DNA of 50,411 nucleotides. Origin: Frankia sp. AiPa1. GTDB taxonomy: Bacteria > Actinomycetota > Actinomycetes > Frankiales > Frankiaceae. Below the pieces are notes generated by a model. The model was not told where the DNA came from and did not search any database. It saw nothing but the letters and a program-made list of their open reading frames with translations. The stretch spans positions 1 through 50,411 of the forward strand of contig NZ_JALKFZ020000169.1 of NCBI RefSeq assembly GCF_023243075.1. Reading direction: 5' to 3'. Below are positions 10,506 through 18,783 of this stretch, piece after piece (positions within the stretch are counted from its first letter, which is position 1; each line of letters opens with the position of its first letter). The translations under genes were made by a program, and so were the position numbers.

Positions 10506-11660
10506 GTGACCGTTACTCTGGGCATGCCATCCGCTCCGGCCCGACCGCTCGGTTCGCGGCGCAAGAGCCGGCAGATCCACGTGGGCAACGTCCCGGTCGG
10601 GGGTGACGCTCCGGTCTCCGTCCAGTCGATGTGCACCACGTTGACCTCGGACGTCAACGCGACTCTGCAGCAGATCGCCCAGCTCACCGCGTCGGGCTGC
10701 CAGATCGTCCGGGTGGCCGTGCCGAGCCAGGACGACGCCGACGCGCTGCCGGAGATCGCCCGCAAGTCACCGATCCCGATCATCGCCGATATCCACTTCC
10801 AGCCGAAGTACGTCTTCGCCGCCATCGACGCCGGCTGTGCCGCGGTCCGGGTCAACCCCGGCAACATCAAGGCGTTCGATGACAAGGTCGGCGAGATCGC
10901 CCGCGCGGCCAAGGGCGCCGGTGTCCCGATCCGCATCGGCGTGAACGCCGGTTCCCTGGACAAGCGCCTGTTGGCCAAGTACGGCAAGGCCACCCCCGAA
11001 GCGCTGACCGAGTCGGCGCTGTGGGAGTGCTCGCTGTTCGAGGAGCACGACTTCCGAGACATCAAGATCTCGGTCAAGCACCACGACCCCGTCGTGATGA
11101 TCCAGGCCTACCGTCTGTTGGCCCAGGCCTGCGAGTACCCGCTGCACCTCGGCGTCACCGAGGCGGGCCCGGCATTCCAGGGGACGGTCAAGTCCTCGGT
11201 GGCCTTCGGCGCGCTGCTCTCGGAGGGAATCGGCGACACCATCCGGGTGTCCCTCTCGGCGCCGCCGGTCGAGGAGGTGAAGGTCGGCTCCGCCATCCTG
11301 GAGTCCCTGGGACTGCGTGAGCGTAAGCTGGAAATCGTTTCCTGCCCGTCCTGCGGGCGGGCTCAGGTCGATGTCTACACTCTCGCGAACCAGGTCAGTG
11401 CCGGCCTGGAAGGCATGGAGGTTCCGTTGCGCGTCGCCGTCATGGGATGTGTCGTGAACGGGCCGGGTGAGGCGCGCGAGGCTGACCTGGGCGTCGCCTC
11501 TGGAAACGGCAAGGGCCAGATCTTCGTCAGAGGCGAAGTGATCAAGACGGTCCCGGAGGCGCAGATCGTGGAGACCCTCATCGAGGAGGCCATGCGGTTG
11601 GCCGAACAGATGACGGATGCGGGCACCGCTTCCGGCGAGCCCACTGTCACCGTCAGCTAG
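10506..11660 (+). CDS. ispG: (E)-4-hydroxy-3-methylbut-2-enyl-diphosphate synthase
   Basis: [4Fe-4S] enzyme converting methylerythritol cyclodiphosphate to HMBPP, the penultimate MEP step. The 384-residue product has the TIM-barrel N-terminus ([14 protein letters not shown]) and the cluster ligands CPSC and [14 protein letters not shown] (three Cys plus the conserved Glu) near the C-terminus. The GTG at 10506 is preceded by GAGGAC. The 140 bases after rseP contain only C-rich short repeats. With dxr this puts two MEP-pathway enzymes in one cluster. Confidence 0.97.
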   Translation: MTVTLGMPSAPARPLGSRRKSRQIHVGNVPVGGDAPVSVQSMCTTLTSDVNATLQQIAQLTASGCQIVRVAVPSQDDADALPEIARKSPIPIIADIHFQPKYVFAAIDAGCAAVRVNPGNIKAFDDKVGEIARAAKGAGVPIRIGVNAGSLDKRLLAKYGKATPEALTESALWECSLFEEHDFRDIKISVKHHDPVVMIQAYRLLAQACEYPLHLGVTEAGPAFQGTVKSSVAFGALLSEGIGDTIRVSLSAPPVEEVKVGSAILESLGLRERKLEIVSCPSCGRAQVDVYTLANQVSAGLEGMEVPLRVAVMGCVVNGPGEAREADLGVASGNGKGQIFVRGEVIKTVPEAQIVETLIEEAMRLAEQMTDAGTASGEPTVTVS

Positions 11661-11672
11661 CAGGTCTGCCGG

Positions 11673-12524
11673 ATGGGCCTGCCGCTGCGCTCCGCGCCGA
11701 CGCGTCTGCTCGACGATCGGGACCTTTCCGCGGTGCGCGAGTTGCTGGCTCGCGATCCCGTCGCCGACGTGTTCGTGGCCTCCCGCATCGAGGCCGCCGG
11801 GCTTGACCCATGGCGGCTCGGCGCCGAGATGTGGGGTCACATGGTCGACGGGCATCTGGCCGCGCTCTGTTACTCCGGGGCCAACCTCTGGCCCGTCGCG
11901 GCGGGCCCCGCGTCGGCGAGACTCTTCGCCGAGCGGGCCCGTCGCCAGGGCCGGCGATGTTCGTCCATCGTCGGTCTCTCCTCGTCGGTCATGGCGATGT
12001 GGCGCCACCTGGAACCCACCTGGGGTCGGGCCCGTGAGGTCCGCGCCGAACAACCTCTGCTCGTCATCGACGGCCCACCGCTGGTCGCTCCCGACCGGCA
12101 GGTCCGTCCCGTGCGGCCGGATGAGCTGGACATCCTGATGCCGGCCTGTATCGCCATGTTCACCGAGGAGATCGGCGTCTCGCCGGTGCTCGCCGACGGC
12201 GGCGCCCTCTACCGGGCCCGGGTCGCCGAGTTCATCGGCCAACGCCGCTCGTTCGCCCATATCGCCGACGGGCGGGTCCTGTTCAAGGCGGAGATCGGCG
12301 CGGTCGCGGGCGACGTCTGCCAGATCCAGGGCGTCTGGGTCGACCCGGCTCTGCGCGGTCGTGGCCTCGGCGCGGCCGGCACCGCCAGCGTCGTGGCGCT
12401 GGCCCGCGCCACCCTCGCGCCGCGGGTCAGTCTGTATGTCAACGACTTCAATCATGCCGCCCGGTGCGTCTACGAGCGGGTCGGCTTCCAGCGGATCGGC
12501 ACGTTCGCCTCGATCTTGTTCTGA
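11673..12524 (+). CDS. GNAT-family acetyltransferase (DUF4081 type)
   Basis: The 283-residue product has an N-terminal DUF4081-like region (about 1-145, RLLDDRDLSAVRELLARDPV) and a C-terminal GNAT domain (about 150-283) with the acetyl-CoA loop motif VDPALRGRGLGAAG and a typical ending NDFNHAARCVYERVGF. It begins 12 bases after ispG, so co-translation is likely. This GNAT is a conserved ispG neighbour in Actinobacteria, but its substrate is not known to me. In many relatives proS follows; it does not here. Confidence 0.85.
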   Translation: MGLPLRSAPTRLLDDRDLSAVRELLARDPVADVFVASRIEAAGLDPWRLGAEMWGHMVDGHLAALCYSGANLWPVAAGPASARLFAERARRQGRRCSSIVGLSSSVMAMWRHLEPTWGRAREVRAEQPLLVIDGPPLVAPDRQVRPVRPDELDILMPACIAMFTEEIGVSPVLADGGALYRARVAEFIGQRRSFAHIADGRVLFKAEIGAVAGDVCQIQGVWVDPALRGRGLGAAGTASVVALARATLAPRVSLYVNDFNHAARCVYERVGFQRIGTFASILF

Positions 12525-12737
12525 GCCGGCCCTGTTCTGACGCAACCCGGCCTCATCCCAGCGGGCGCGTCTGGCGGCGGCTGATTCTCCGGCCCCTCGC
12601 CGAGCTCAGATCCGCCTGTCCCGTGGCGTTGCGCGTCTCCAGTCGCCCGCAGCCCCGGGTGATGTCGGCAGCTCGCTGCCCTTTTTGCGCTCTTTTGCGG
12701 CGTGTCTGGGGCTCATGCAGGGTTAATTGTTGCTGAA

Positions 12738-12764
12738 CTATGTCGGGGCGATGGCCGCACATAG
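12738..12764. promoter_or_regulatory. Inverted repeat, possible operator of the Ssu-type ABC operon
   Basis: CTATGT and ACATAG form perfect 6-bp arms separated by 15 bases, just upstream of a -10-like TACCAT at 12791-12796. The site is palindromic and suits a dimeric repressor such as the Rrf2 protein encoded at 15959. The link is an inference. No gene is seen in the rest of 12525-12857. Confidence 0.45.
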
Positions 12765-12790
12765 CCCGCATCCCGGCCATCTGGCATGCT

Positions 12791-12796
12791 TACCAT
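12791..12796 (+). promoter_or_regulatory. Candidate -10 box of the ABC operon
   Basis: TACCAT fits TANNNT, giving a start of transcription near 12803 and a leader of about 55 bases before the ATG at 12858. The inverted repeat at 12738-12764 lies over the -35 region. Confidence 0.4.
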
Positions 12797-12857
12797 CCCG
12801 ATGACTTCGATCGACTTGCATGGCGCGGGCGTCAGCCTGCGCGAACTGGGGGTTTAC

Positions 12858-13934
12858 ATGAGACCGAGCCGACTGTGGCGTGCCCTGGCGCCGCTGTTCA
12901 CCGCGAGCGCCGTTGCGCTGGCGTTGGTCGGCTGCTCGAGCTCGGGCAGCGATGGCTCCTCGGTCAGCTCGACGCCTGGCCAGGTAAGCGGAACGCTTCA
13001 CCTGGGTTACTTTCCGAACCTCACCCACGCGCCCGCGCTTTACGGGGTCGCGAAGGGGATCTTCGCCAAGGATCTCGGCTCCGGGGTCACGCTGAAGACC
13101 GCGACGTTCAACTCCGGAACGCAGGAGGCCGAGGCGATCCTCTCCGGGGCGATCGACATCGGTTACATCGGGCCGAACCCGGCCGTCAACAGCTTCATCA
13201 AGTCCAACGGTGACGCAATCCGGATCATCTCCGGTGCGGCCTCGGGCGGCGCGTCGCTGGTGGTGCGCTCCGATATCACCTCGGTCGCCCAGCTCAAGGG
13301 CAAGACGATCGCGACCCCCAGTCTTGGCAACACCCAGGACGTGGCGCTGCGCTACTACCTGAAGAAGAACGGCCTGAAGGCCGACACCCAGGGCGGCGGT
13401 GATGTCTCGATCAAGCCCCAGGACAACTCCCTGACGGTCGACGCCTTCAAGAACAAGGCGATCGACGGTGCGTGGGTGCCCGAGCCGACTGCATCGCGGC
13501 TGGTTGACGCGGGCGGCAAGGTGCTGGTCAACGAGGCGGACCAGTGGGGCGAGACCAAGGGGCAGTTCGTCACCACGCTGGTGGTTGTGCGGACCGACTA
13601 CCTCAAGAAGAACCCGGAGATCGTCCGCCGGTTCCTTCAGGCGAACGTGGATTCGATCAACGGGATCAACGCGGACTCGGCCGGGGCGGCGAAGGTCGTC
13701 AACACCGAGCTGGGCAAGCTGGCCGGCAAGCCACTGACGGACCGCGTGCTGAACTCCGCCTGGAAGTCGCTGACCTTCACCCCGGATCCGATCGCCAAGT
13801 CGCTGCTCCTCTCGGCTCAGCACGCGGTGGATCTTGGTCTGCTCAAGAGCGCGAAATTGGAGGGGATCTTCGATCTCACCGCGCTCAACGACATCCTGAC
13901 CAAGCAGGGCAAGCCCACGGTTTCCGATTCCTGA
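12858..13934 (+). CDS. Aliphatic sulfonate/nitrate/taurine-type ABC substrate-binding lipoprotein
   Basis: Extracellular solute-binding protein of an SsuA/TauA/NrtA-type importer. From the ATG at 12858 (GGGGG 6-10 bases upstream) it has a basic N-terminus, a hydrophobic core and a lipobox LVGC near residues 23-26, so it should be lipid-anchored after signal peptidase II cleavage. The mature part matches the family: GYFPNLTHAPALYGVAKGIF, AILSGAIDIGYIGPNPAVN and GKTIATPSLGNTQD. Alternative in-frame ATGs at 12786 and 12801 would put extra residues before the signal peptide. The exact ligand cannot be read from sequence; a sulfonate is favoured by the Rrf2 regulator nearby. Confidence 0.88.
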   Translation: MRPSRLWRALAPLFTASAVALALVGCSSSGSDGSSVSSTPGQVSGTLHLGYFPNLTHAPALYGVAKGIFAKDLGSGVTLKTATFNSGTQEAEAILSGAIDIGYIGPNPAVNSFIKSNGDAIRIISGAASGGASLVVRSDITSVAQLKGKTIATPSLGNTQDVALRYYLKKNGLKADTQGGGDVSIKPQDNSLTVDAFKNKAIDGAWVPEPTASRLVDAGGKVLVNEADQWGETKGQFVTTLVVVRTDYLKKNPEIVRRFLQANVDSINGINADSAGAAKVVNTELGKLAGKPLTDRVLNSAWKSLTFTPDPIAKSLLLSAQHAVDLGLLKSAKLEGIFDLTALNDILTKQGKPTVSDS

Positions 13935-13945
13935 CCACCCGCAAG

Positions 13946-13973
13946 GACGGGCTCCGGCCGACCGGAGCCCGTC
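13946..13973 (+). terminator. Intercistronic hairpin between binding protein and ATPase genes
   Basis: A perfect 12-bp stem (GACGGGCTCCGG / CCGGAGCCCGTC) with a 4-base loop lies in the 64-base gap. It lacks a U-tract. It probably acts as a partial terminator or 3'-end stabiliser that raises binding-protein mRNA above that of the transporter genes. Confidence 0.7.
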
Positions 13974-13998
13974 GTCAGACCCACGGGGGGAATGACAT

Positions 13999-14760
13999 AT
14001 GACCGCAGTCCTGCCTGACGCTGCCCTTCGCATCGACGGCGTCAGCCGGTTTTTCGGTGGTGGCGCCGCCCAGGTGCAGGCGCTGGACAATATCTCGCTT
14101 CAGGCCCGGCCCGGCGAGTTCGTCTGTCTGCTCGGGGCGTCGGGCTGCGGCAAGTCGACCCTGCTGAGCCTGATCGCCGGGCTGGACTCGCCGAGCGCCG
14201 GCACGGTGGACACCACCGGCCGGCGGGTCGGGATGATGTTCCAGGATTCGGCTTTGCTGCCGTGGCTGACCGCGGGCGGCAACGTCGAGGTGCCGCTGCG
14301 CCTGCGCGGCATCGGGCGGACCGAGCGCCGGGCCAGGGTCGACGAGCTGCTGACGATGGTCCGCCTCGCGGGCATGGCCCAGCGTCGTCCCCACGAGCTC
14401 TCTGGCGGGATGCGTCAGCGGGTGAGCCTCGCCCGCGCGTTCGCGCAGGAGGCCGACATCCTGTGCATGGACGAGCCGTTCGGTGCGCTCGACGCCATGA
14501 CCCGGGACCTGCTGCACGACGAACTCGAACGGATCTGGCGGCAGACCGGCGTGACGGTCATCTTCGTGACCCACGACGTGCGAGAGGCCGTCCGGCTCGG
14601 CGATCGCATCGTGCTGCTGTCCTCCCGGCCGGGCCGGGTGGCCGAGGTCTTCGACGTCGATATCGACCGCCCACGGCGGATCGACTCGCCCCGAGTGGCA
14701 GACCTCGCCACCCGGGTGACCGCTCGCCTGCGTGAGGAGGTGGGCCGCCATGGCCACTGA
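13999..14760 (+). CDS. ABC transporter ATPase, SsuB/TauB/NrtD type
   Basis: Energises the importer from the cytoplasmic side. The 253-residue product has all nucleotide-binding motifs in order: Walker A GASGCGKST (about residue 49), Q-loop MMFQD, signature LSGGM, Walker B ILCMDEP, D-loop GALD and switch VTHD. The ATG at 13999 follows a GGGGGGAATGACAT region. It overlaps the permease start by 11 bases, so the two are translationally coupled. Confidence 0.93.
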   Translation: MTAVLPDAALRIDGVSRFFGGGAAQVQALDNISLQARPGEFVCLLGASGCGKSTLLSLIAGLDSPSAGTVDTTGRRVGMMFQDSALLPWLTAGGNVEVPLRLRGIGRTERRARVDELLTMVRLAGMAQRRPHELSGGMRQRVSLARAFAQEADILCMDEPFGALDAMTRDLLHDELERIWRQTGVTVIFVTHDVREAVRLGDRIVLLSSRPGRVAEVFDVDIDRPRRIDSPRVADLATRVTARLREEVGRHGH

Positions 14761-15871
14761 GACCGACATCCCTGAAAGCGGCCTCGGCCGGATTGACCTG
14801 GCCAAGGGCGGCGTCGACGCCCGGCGGGACAGCGACGGTCCGGCCGGCCCCGGTCCCGACGCGCTCGCCGGTCTCGACGCGTTGGACATCCCGACCGCTG
14901 AGCATCGGCCACTGGCGGCCCGCACCTGGTCGGCGGCCTGGCCAAAGATCGGCGCACTCGTACTGTTCCTGTTGCTCTGGCAGATCGTCGTCTGGTCCGG
15001 CTGGAAGCCCACCTATGTACTGCCAGGCCCGATGTCGGCGCTGCGTGAGTTCGGCCATCGCGTGACCGGTGGTCACTTCTGGGACGCGCTCCTGCGGACT
15101 GTCGTGCGGGCCCTCAAGGGGTACGCGCTCGCCGTGGTGATCGGCGGCGTGGTGGGGGTGGCGGTGTCCCGGTCCACCGTGCTGCGCACGGCGGTCGGTT
15201 CGTTCATCACCTCGCTGCAGACGATGCCGTCGATCGTCTGGTTCCCGCTGGCCATCCTGCTGTTCAAGCTGAGCGAGGCGGCGATCATGTTCGTCGTGAT
15301 CCTCGGGGCCGCGCCGTCGATCGCCAACGGAGTGATCTACGGGGTCGACTACGTGCCGCCGCTGCTGGTGCGAGTCGGGCGCAGTATGGGGGCGCGCGGT
15401 TTCTCGCTCTACCGGTATGTCGTGGCGCCGGCGGCGCTGCCGTCGGTGCTCGCGGGGCTCAAGCAGGGCTGGGCGTTCGCCTGGCGCAGCCTGATGGCCG
15501 GCGAGCTGCTGGTGATCGTGCCTGGGCACCCCTCGATCGGCGCCGATCTGCAGAACTCCCGGGAACTGCTCGACACGGTCGGCGTGATGGCGTCAATGAT
15601 CACAATTTTCCTCATCGGAGTGGTGGTGGACGCCGCGTTCAACGCCGCCGACCGGCAGTTGCGGGTTCGCCGCGGACTGGTCGCCGAGGGCAACTCGGCG
15701 GTGCGGGCCGCCCGGGGCCGGGGATCGGCGCCACTGCCGGAGGCGGCCGGGGCTATGTCGGGTGATCCGTCCGCGGGCACTGGTGATGTCTCAGGCGGTC
15801 ACCACGCAGGTCATGTCGGCGGTCCGGGTGGAGACGGAGACGTTGGGGGCGGAGGTGGCCACGCATCCTGA
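14750..15871 (+). CDS. ABC transporter permease, SsuC/TauC/NrtB type
   Basis: Membrane subunit of the importer, 373 residues. A ~60-residue polar N-terminal extension precedes six hydrophobic segments (about residues 65-300) of the BPD-transp-1 family, including the ATPase-contact loop region GARGFSLYRYVVAPAALPSV (EAA-type). The ATG at 14750 has GAGGAGG upstream. The last ~60 residues are low complexity and end in a His/Gly-rich stretch (GGHHAGHVGG...), longer than usual for SsuC; a metal-binding role is possible but unproven. Confidence 0.9.
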   Translation: MATETDIPESGLGRIDLAKGGVDARRDSDGPAGPGPDALAGLDALDIPTAEHRPLAARTWSAAWPKIGALVLFLLLWQIVVWSGWKPTYVLPGPMSALREFGHRVTGGHFWDALLRTVVRALKGYALAVVIGGVVGVAVSRSTVLRTAVGSFITSLQTMPSIVWFPLAILLFKLSEAAIMFVVILGAAPSIANGVIYGVDYVPPLLVRVGRSMGARGFSLYRYVVAPAALPSVLAGLKQGWAFAWRSLMAGELLVIVPGHPSIGADLQNSRELLDTVGVMASMITIFLIGVVVDAAFNAADRQLRVRRGLVAEGNSAVRAARGRGSAPLPEAAGAMSGDPSAGTGDVSGGHHAGHVGGPGGDGDVGGGGGHAS

Positions 15872-15946
15872 CCGCGGGCTCGCGCGCTGACGGCGCCGAG
15901 TCGAACCCGAGCCTGGCCTGGCCGGCACATCGGTGGGTACCGGCGG

Positions 15947-15952
15947 CACAAT
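15947..15952 (+). promoter_or_regulatory. Leaderless-type -10 box of the Rrf2 gene
   Basis: CACAAT ends 6 bases before the ATG at 15959 and there is no Shine-Dalgarno sequence, the same geometry as dxr and the Hsp70-like gene. Confidence 0.45.
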
Positions 15953-15958
15953 GGGTGG

Positions 15959-16414
15959 ATGCAGATCTCCGCTCGCGCCGACTACGCACTGCGTGCGCTC
16001 CTGACGCTGGCCGCGAGTGACGGCCAGCTTGTCAAGGGCGAGTCGCTGGCCCAGGCACAGGATCTGCCGCTGCGCTTCCTCGAGAACATCCTCACCGATC
16101 TGCGGCGTGCGGGATTCGTCCAAAGCCGCCGTGGCGCCGATGGCGGCTACCAGCTCGGCCGTCCCCCCGGCGACATCACGATCGCCGCGGTCATCCGGGT
16201 GACCGACGGTCCGCTGGCCAGTATCCGTGGGCGGCGTCCCGAGGATGCCAACTACGAGGGCGCGGCCAAGAACCTGCAGGACGTGTGGATCGCCGTGCGG
16301 GTGAATCTGCGGCGGGTCCTGGAGAACGTCACTCTGGCGGACGTCGCGGGTGGCCGCCTTCCCGAGATCGTCACGACGCTGAGTAGCGAACCTGGAGCCT
16401 GGGCGCCGCGGTGA
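15959..16414 (+). CDS. Rrf2-family transcriptional regulator
   Basis: The 151-residue winged-helix regulator starts MQISARADYALRALLTLA, the Rrf2 hallmark, with the wing region RRGADGGYQLGRP near residues 58-70. It has no cysteines, so it cannot bind the Fe-S cluster of IscR/NsrR-type members and more likely resembles CymR-type sulfur regulators or another ligand sensor. It lies directly after the ABC permease gene on the same strand, which suggests it controls that importer, perhaps through the inverted repeat at 12738-12764. That regulatory link is inferred. Confidence 0.88.
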   Translation: MQISARADYALRALLTLAASDGQLVKGESLAQAQDLPLRFLENILTDLRRAGFVQSRRGADGGYQLGRPPGDITIAAVIRVTDGPLASIRGRRPEDANYEGAAKNLQDVWIAVRVNLRRVLENVTLADVAGGRLPEIVTTLSSEPGAWAPR

Positions 16415-16444
16415 GCCGGCGCGGCGGCCGGGGCCGCTGTGCGG

Positions 16445-16972
16445 TCAGGACGCGCCGGGCAGCGCGCGGCTGGCGGTGGCCGGGGGCGCACCGGTAGCCA
16501 GCCGGGCCCGCTGGGCTCGCAGCGCCATGCCGGCCAACCCGTCCACGGCGACGGCCCGAGTGTCGGCACCGAGGCTGGCAGTGGCGTCGTGGGCCACCGC
16601 GGCGCACACATCCTCGATCTGGGCGAGCAGGCGCAGGGCGGTGGGCACGTCAACGGGCCTGGTCGGGAGCCGGTAGGCCGCCAGTGCTGGTGCCGGCGTG
16701 CCACCGCGTGCCTGGATCATGGCCGTCAACTCATCGCGCAGCCGCAGGTGCGCCAGCCAGCTGTCCCGGGCCTGCTGGCGTTGCCCGGCCGCGGGCTGAC
16801 CCAGCGGAGCCAGTGCTCCGCCCGCCGCCGCGGTGGCGAAGATCGCTGCGTGGCTTGCCGCGAGCATGGTGTTCAGCGCCCGTACCGTGATCGCGGCCCG
16901 TGCGTCATGACCGCTGGATCCGTCGGTGGGACCGGATGCGAGGAGGCGCAGGGCTCGGCTGTGCCCGGTCAT
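16445..16972 (-). CDS. Ferritin-like DUF4439-type protein
   Basis: The 175-residue, Ala-rich helical protein is the second gene of a minus-strand pair. Helices such as ALNTMLAASHAAIFATAA and WLAHLRLRDELTAMI resemble the actinobacterial DUF4439 ferritin-like family found near rimP. No clear EXXH di-iron ligand set is visible, so metal binding is doubtful. Its ATG overlaps the stop of the upstream gene as ATGA (16969-16972), so translation is coupled. The function is unknown. Confidence 0.7.
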   Translation of the reverse strand: MTGHSRALRLLASGPTDGSSGHDARAAITVRALNTMLAASHAAIFATAAAGGALAPLGQPAAGQRQQARDSWLAHLRLRDELTAMIQARGGTPAPALAAYRLPTRPVDVPTALRLLAQIEDVCAAVAHDATASLGADTRAVAVDGLAGMALRAQRARLATGAPPATASRALPGAS

Positions 16973-17622
16973 CGGACGACACCGCTGCCCGCCGGTCCGC
17001 CCGCCGCGGTGGCAAGCAGGTCCGCCTGCGCGTTGCCGGCGGCGAAAAGGCTCGCGAACAGGGGTGCGAGCAGCCCACTGACCCGCAGGGCGTCTGTGCG
17101 GGCGGCAGCGGCGGCGCGGGTCTCGGCGCCATGAAGTGCCGCCATGGTCGCGGCGCGAGCCGCTGGCGAGTCGCCGTTTCCTGGCGGGAGCGTGACGCCC
17201 GCGACCGGGGCCGTGGATCCAGCCCCGGTCGCCGCGGGGGGCTCGGCGGTGCTGCCGGCGCCAGGAGTCGCTGTGCTGGTGGGAACCGTGGCTGGAACCT
17301 GGGCGCCTACCGTGGCCACCGCCACCTCATGATGGGTGCGCAAAGTGTCGAACAGGCTGCTTTCCGCGGGATGACGCCCTGCCGCCGCGCGGTAGGCGGC
17401 GGCCAGCGCCGTCGCCCGGGCCACGGCAGACCGTGCCGCGGACAGATCCTGGGTAGTCAGTTGTTGGCCGGCGGCTCCGGCTGTGCTCGAACCGGTCCGA
17501 GCACAGCCGACCTCGGCGACACCGACGAGCGAGAGGCCGCCCAACCCGCCCAATCCCATCAGGACCCGCCGTCGAGAGGCCGATATGCGCTGTGCGGAGT
17601 CCACGGTGCGCAAGCTTTGCAC
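16969..17622 (-). CDS. Tat-exported lipoprotein, helical, unknown function
   Basis: The 217-residue product has a twin-arginine-like signal (SASRRRVLMGLGGLGGL, about residues 15-31) followed by a cysteine lipobox (EVGC near residue 40). The rest is Ala-rich and helical, broken by a Pro/Thr/Gly linker at about 105-150. It is coupled by ATGA to the DUF4439-type gene and probably works with it at the outer face of the membrane. GTG at 17622 is the longest start; a GTG 6 codons later is equally possible and neither has a clear ribosome site. The gene diverges from rimP. Confidence 0.65.
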   Translation of the reverse strand: MQSLRTVDSAQRISASRRRVLMGLGGLGGLSLVGVAEVGCARTGSSTAGAAGQQLTTQDLSAARSAVARATALAAAYRAAAGRHPAESSLFDTLRTHHEVAVATVGAQVPATVPTSTATPGAGSTAEPPAATGAGSTAPVAGVTLPPGNGDSPAARAATMAALHGAETRAAAAARTDALRVSGLLAPLFASLFAAGNAQADLLATAAGGPAGSGVVR

Positions 17623-17770
17623 ACCGCGGCGGTCCTGCCCGGGTCCTGTCCCGCCCTGGTAGCCCGGTAGCCCGGTTGGGGCGAGCCCGTCCGCGGACCC
17701 GGGCGGCCCATGAACCGGGGGACGTCCCGGTACCGAGGCAGGCGGCGCCGGACCCGTGCGCTGGTGGACG

Positions 17771-17776
17771 TAGGCT
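17771..17776 (+). promoter_or_regulatory. Candidate -10 box of the rimP-nusA-infB operon
   Basis: TAGGCT matches the -10 pattern seen elsewhere in the window. Transcription would start near 17783, giving a leader of about 275 bases that contains the four 17-bp repeats. Confidence 0.4.
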
Positions 17777-17847
17777 ATGGATCTCGTCCGTTCGCGCTCG
17801 CCCCCGATGTGGCTCTGTGTCGGCCCTGTGCCGCCGCGCCGTGTGCA

Positions 17848-17915
17848 TGGTCGTGCTGTGTGGGTGGTCGTGCTGTGTGGGTGGTCGTGCTGTGTGGGTG
17901 GTCGTGCTGTGTGGA
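17848..17915 (+). repeat. Four tandem 17-bp repeats in the rimP leader
   Basis: TGGTCGTGCTGTGTGGG occurs at 17848-17864, 17865-17881 and 17882-17898, and with one final-base change at 17899-17915. It lies in the 435-base intergenic region before rimP, where I see no gene. The unit is strongly G/T-skewed on the plus strand. Confidence 0.95.
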
Positions 17916-18057
17916 TGGCGGACTGCTGTGCGGGTGGCTGACGTCGGCACGCACCGCGCGGCGTGGTGGCATCCGCAGGAGTGCGGGGCGCGCGGGCGGC
18001 CCGCTGGCCGGTCCGGCGGGATGATCGGACGTACGGACGTGGGAAGGGACAAGGCAG

Positions 18058-18783
18058 GTGTCAGGCACGGGGGAGACCGGATCCGGTCGAGACCGGGGCG
18101 CGGCCGAGCGGGGACGGCGCTCGGGTGCGATCCGGCCGCAGCTGCGCGACCGGTTGGCGGTCGCACTGAGCGGTGCGGGATTTGATCTCGAGGATGTCGC
18201 GGTGACCAAGGCGGGCGCACGCAGCCTGGTGCGGGTCGTCGTGGACCGCGACGGTGGGATCGACCTGGACGCGGTGGCTGACGCGAGCCGGACCGTGTCG
18301 GAGCTCCTGGACGCCGCCGAGGCGGCGGGAGATGCCCTCATCGGTGGACCGTACGTGCTGGAAGTCACCTCGCCTGGGGTGGACCGCCCGCTGACGGCGC
18401 CGCGGCACTGGCGGCGCGCCGTCGGTCGGCTGGTGACCATCCGTGATCTTGACGGGGGCGAGGTGTCGGGGCGCGTGCTGTCCGCCGACGAGGCCGGGGC
18501 GGATCTCTCGGTGCCGGTCGGCCCGGCTCGGCGAGGCCGTCCGGCGCGGCACCGGACCGACCGGGTGCTCTTCGAGCGGGTGGCGCGGGCCACCGTCGAA
18601 GTGGAGTTCACCGCCACGGAGTATGATGATCTTAACGATGCGCCGTCCGCGGCGCCCGTCCCCACGCCCGGTGCCGCGATGCGGGACGATCTAGATCTTC
18701 CGGCCTCCCCAGGCCAGGTGACCAACAACGAGGGCCGTCAGGTCGACGCCCAGGGCGCGGCCGGTGAGGAGATGACCCGGTGA
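18058..18783 (+). CDS. rimP: Ribosome maturation factor RimP
   Basis: Assists maturation of the 30S subunit. The 241-residue product has an N-terminal extension of ~25 residues, the RimP alpha/beta domain ([20 protein letters not shown], then [16 protein letters not shown] near residues 100-115) and an Sm-like C-terminal domain ([18 protein letters not shown]). An acidic, low-complexity tail of ~50 residues follows. The GTG at 18058 has GGGAAGGGA upstream. Its stop overlaps the nusA GTG by four bases (GTGA), so the two are coupled. Confidence 0.95.
   Translation: MSGTGETGSGRDRGAAERGRRSGAIRPQLRDRLAVALSGAGFDLEDVAVTKAGARSLVRVVVDRDGGIDLDAVADASRTVSELLDAAEAAGDALIGGPYVLEVTSPGVDRPLTAPRHWRRAVGRLVTIRDLDGGEVSGRVLSADEAGADLSVPVGPARRGRPARHRTDRVLFERVARATVEVEFTATEYDDLNDAPSAAPVPTPGAAMRDDLDLPASPGQVTNNEGRQVDAQGAAGEEMTR

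Noticed and set aside
10767..12545. Minus-strand open frame of 592 codons opposite ispG and the GNAT gene
   Set aside because: Antisense shadow; both plus-strand genes have full family motifs.
17848..17915. CRISPR array
   Set aside because: Repeats are contiguous without spacers.
17592..18185. Open frame covering the 17-bp repeats upstream of rimP
   Set aside because: Repeat-driven, Cys/Trp-rich translation and overlap with rimP; not protein-like.
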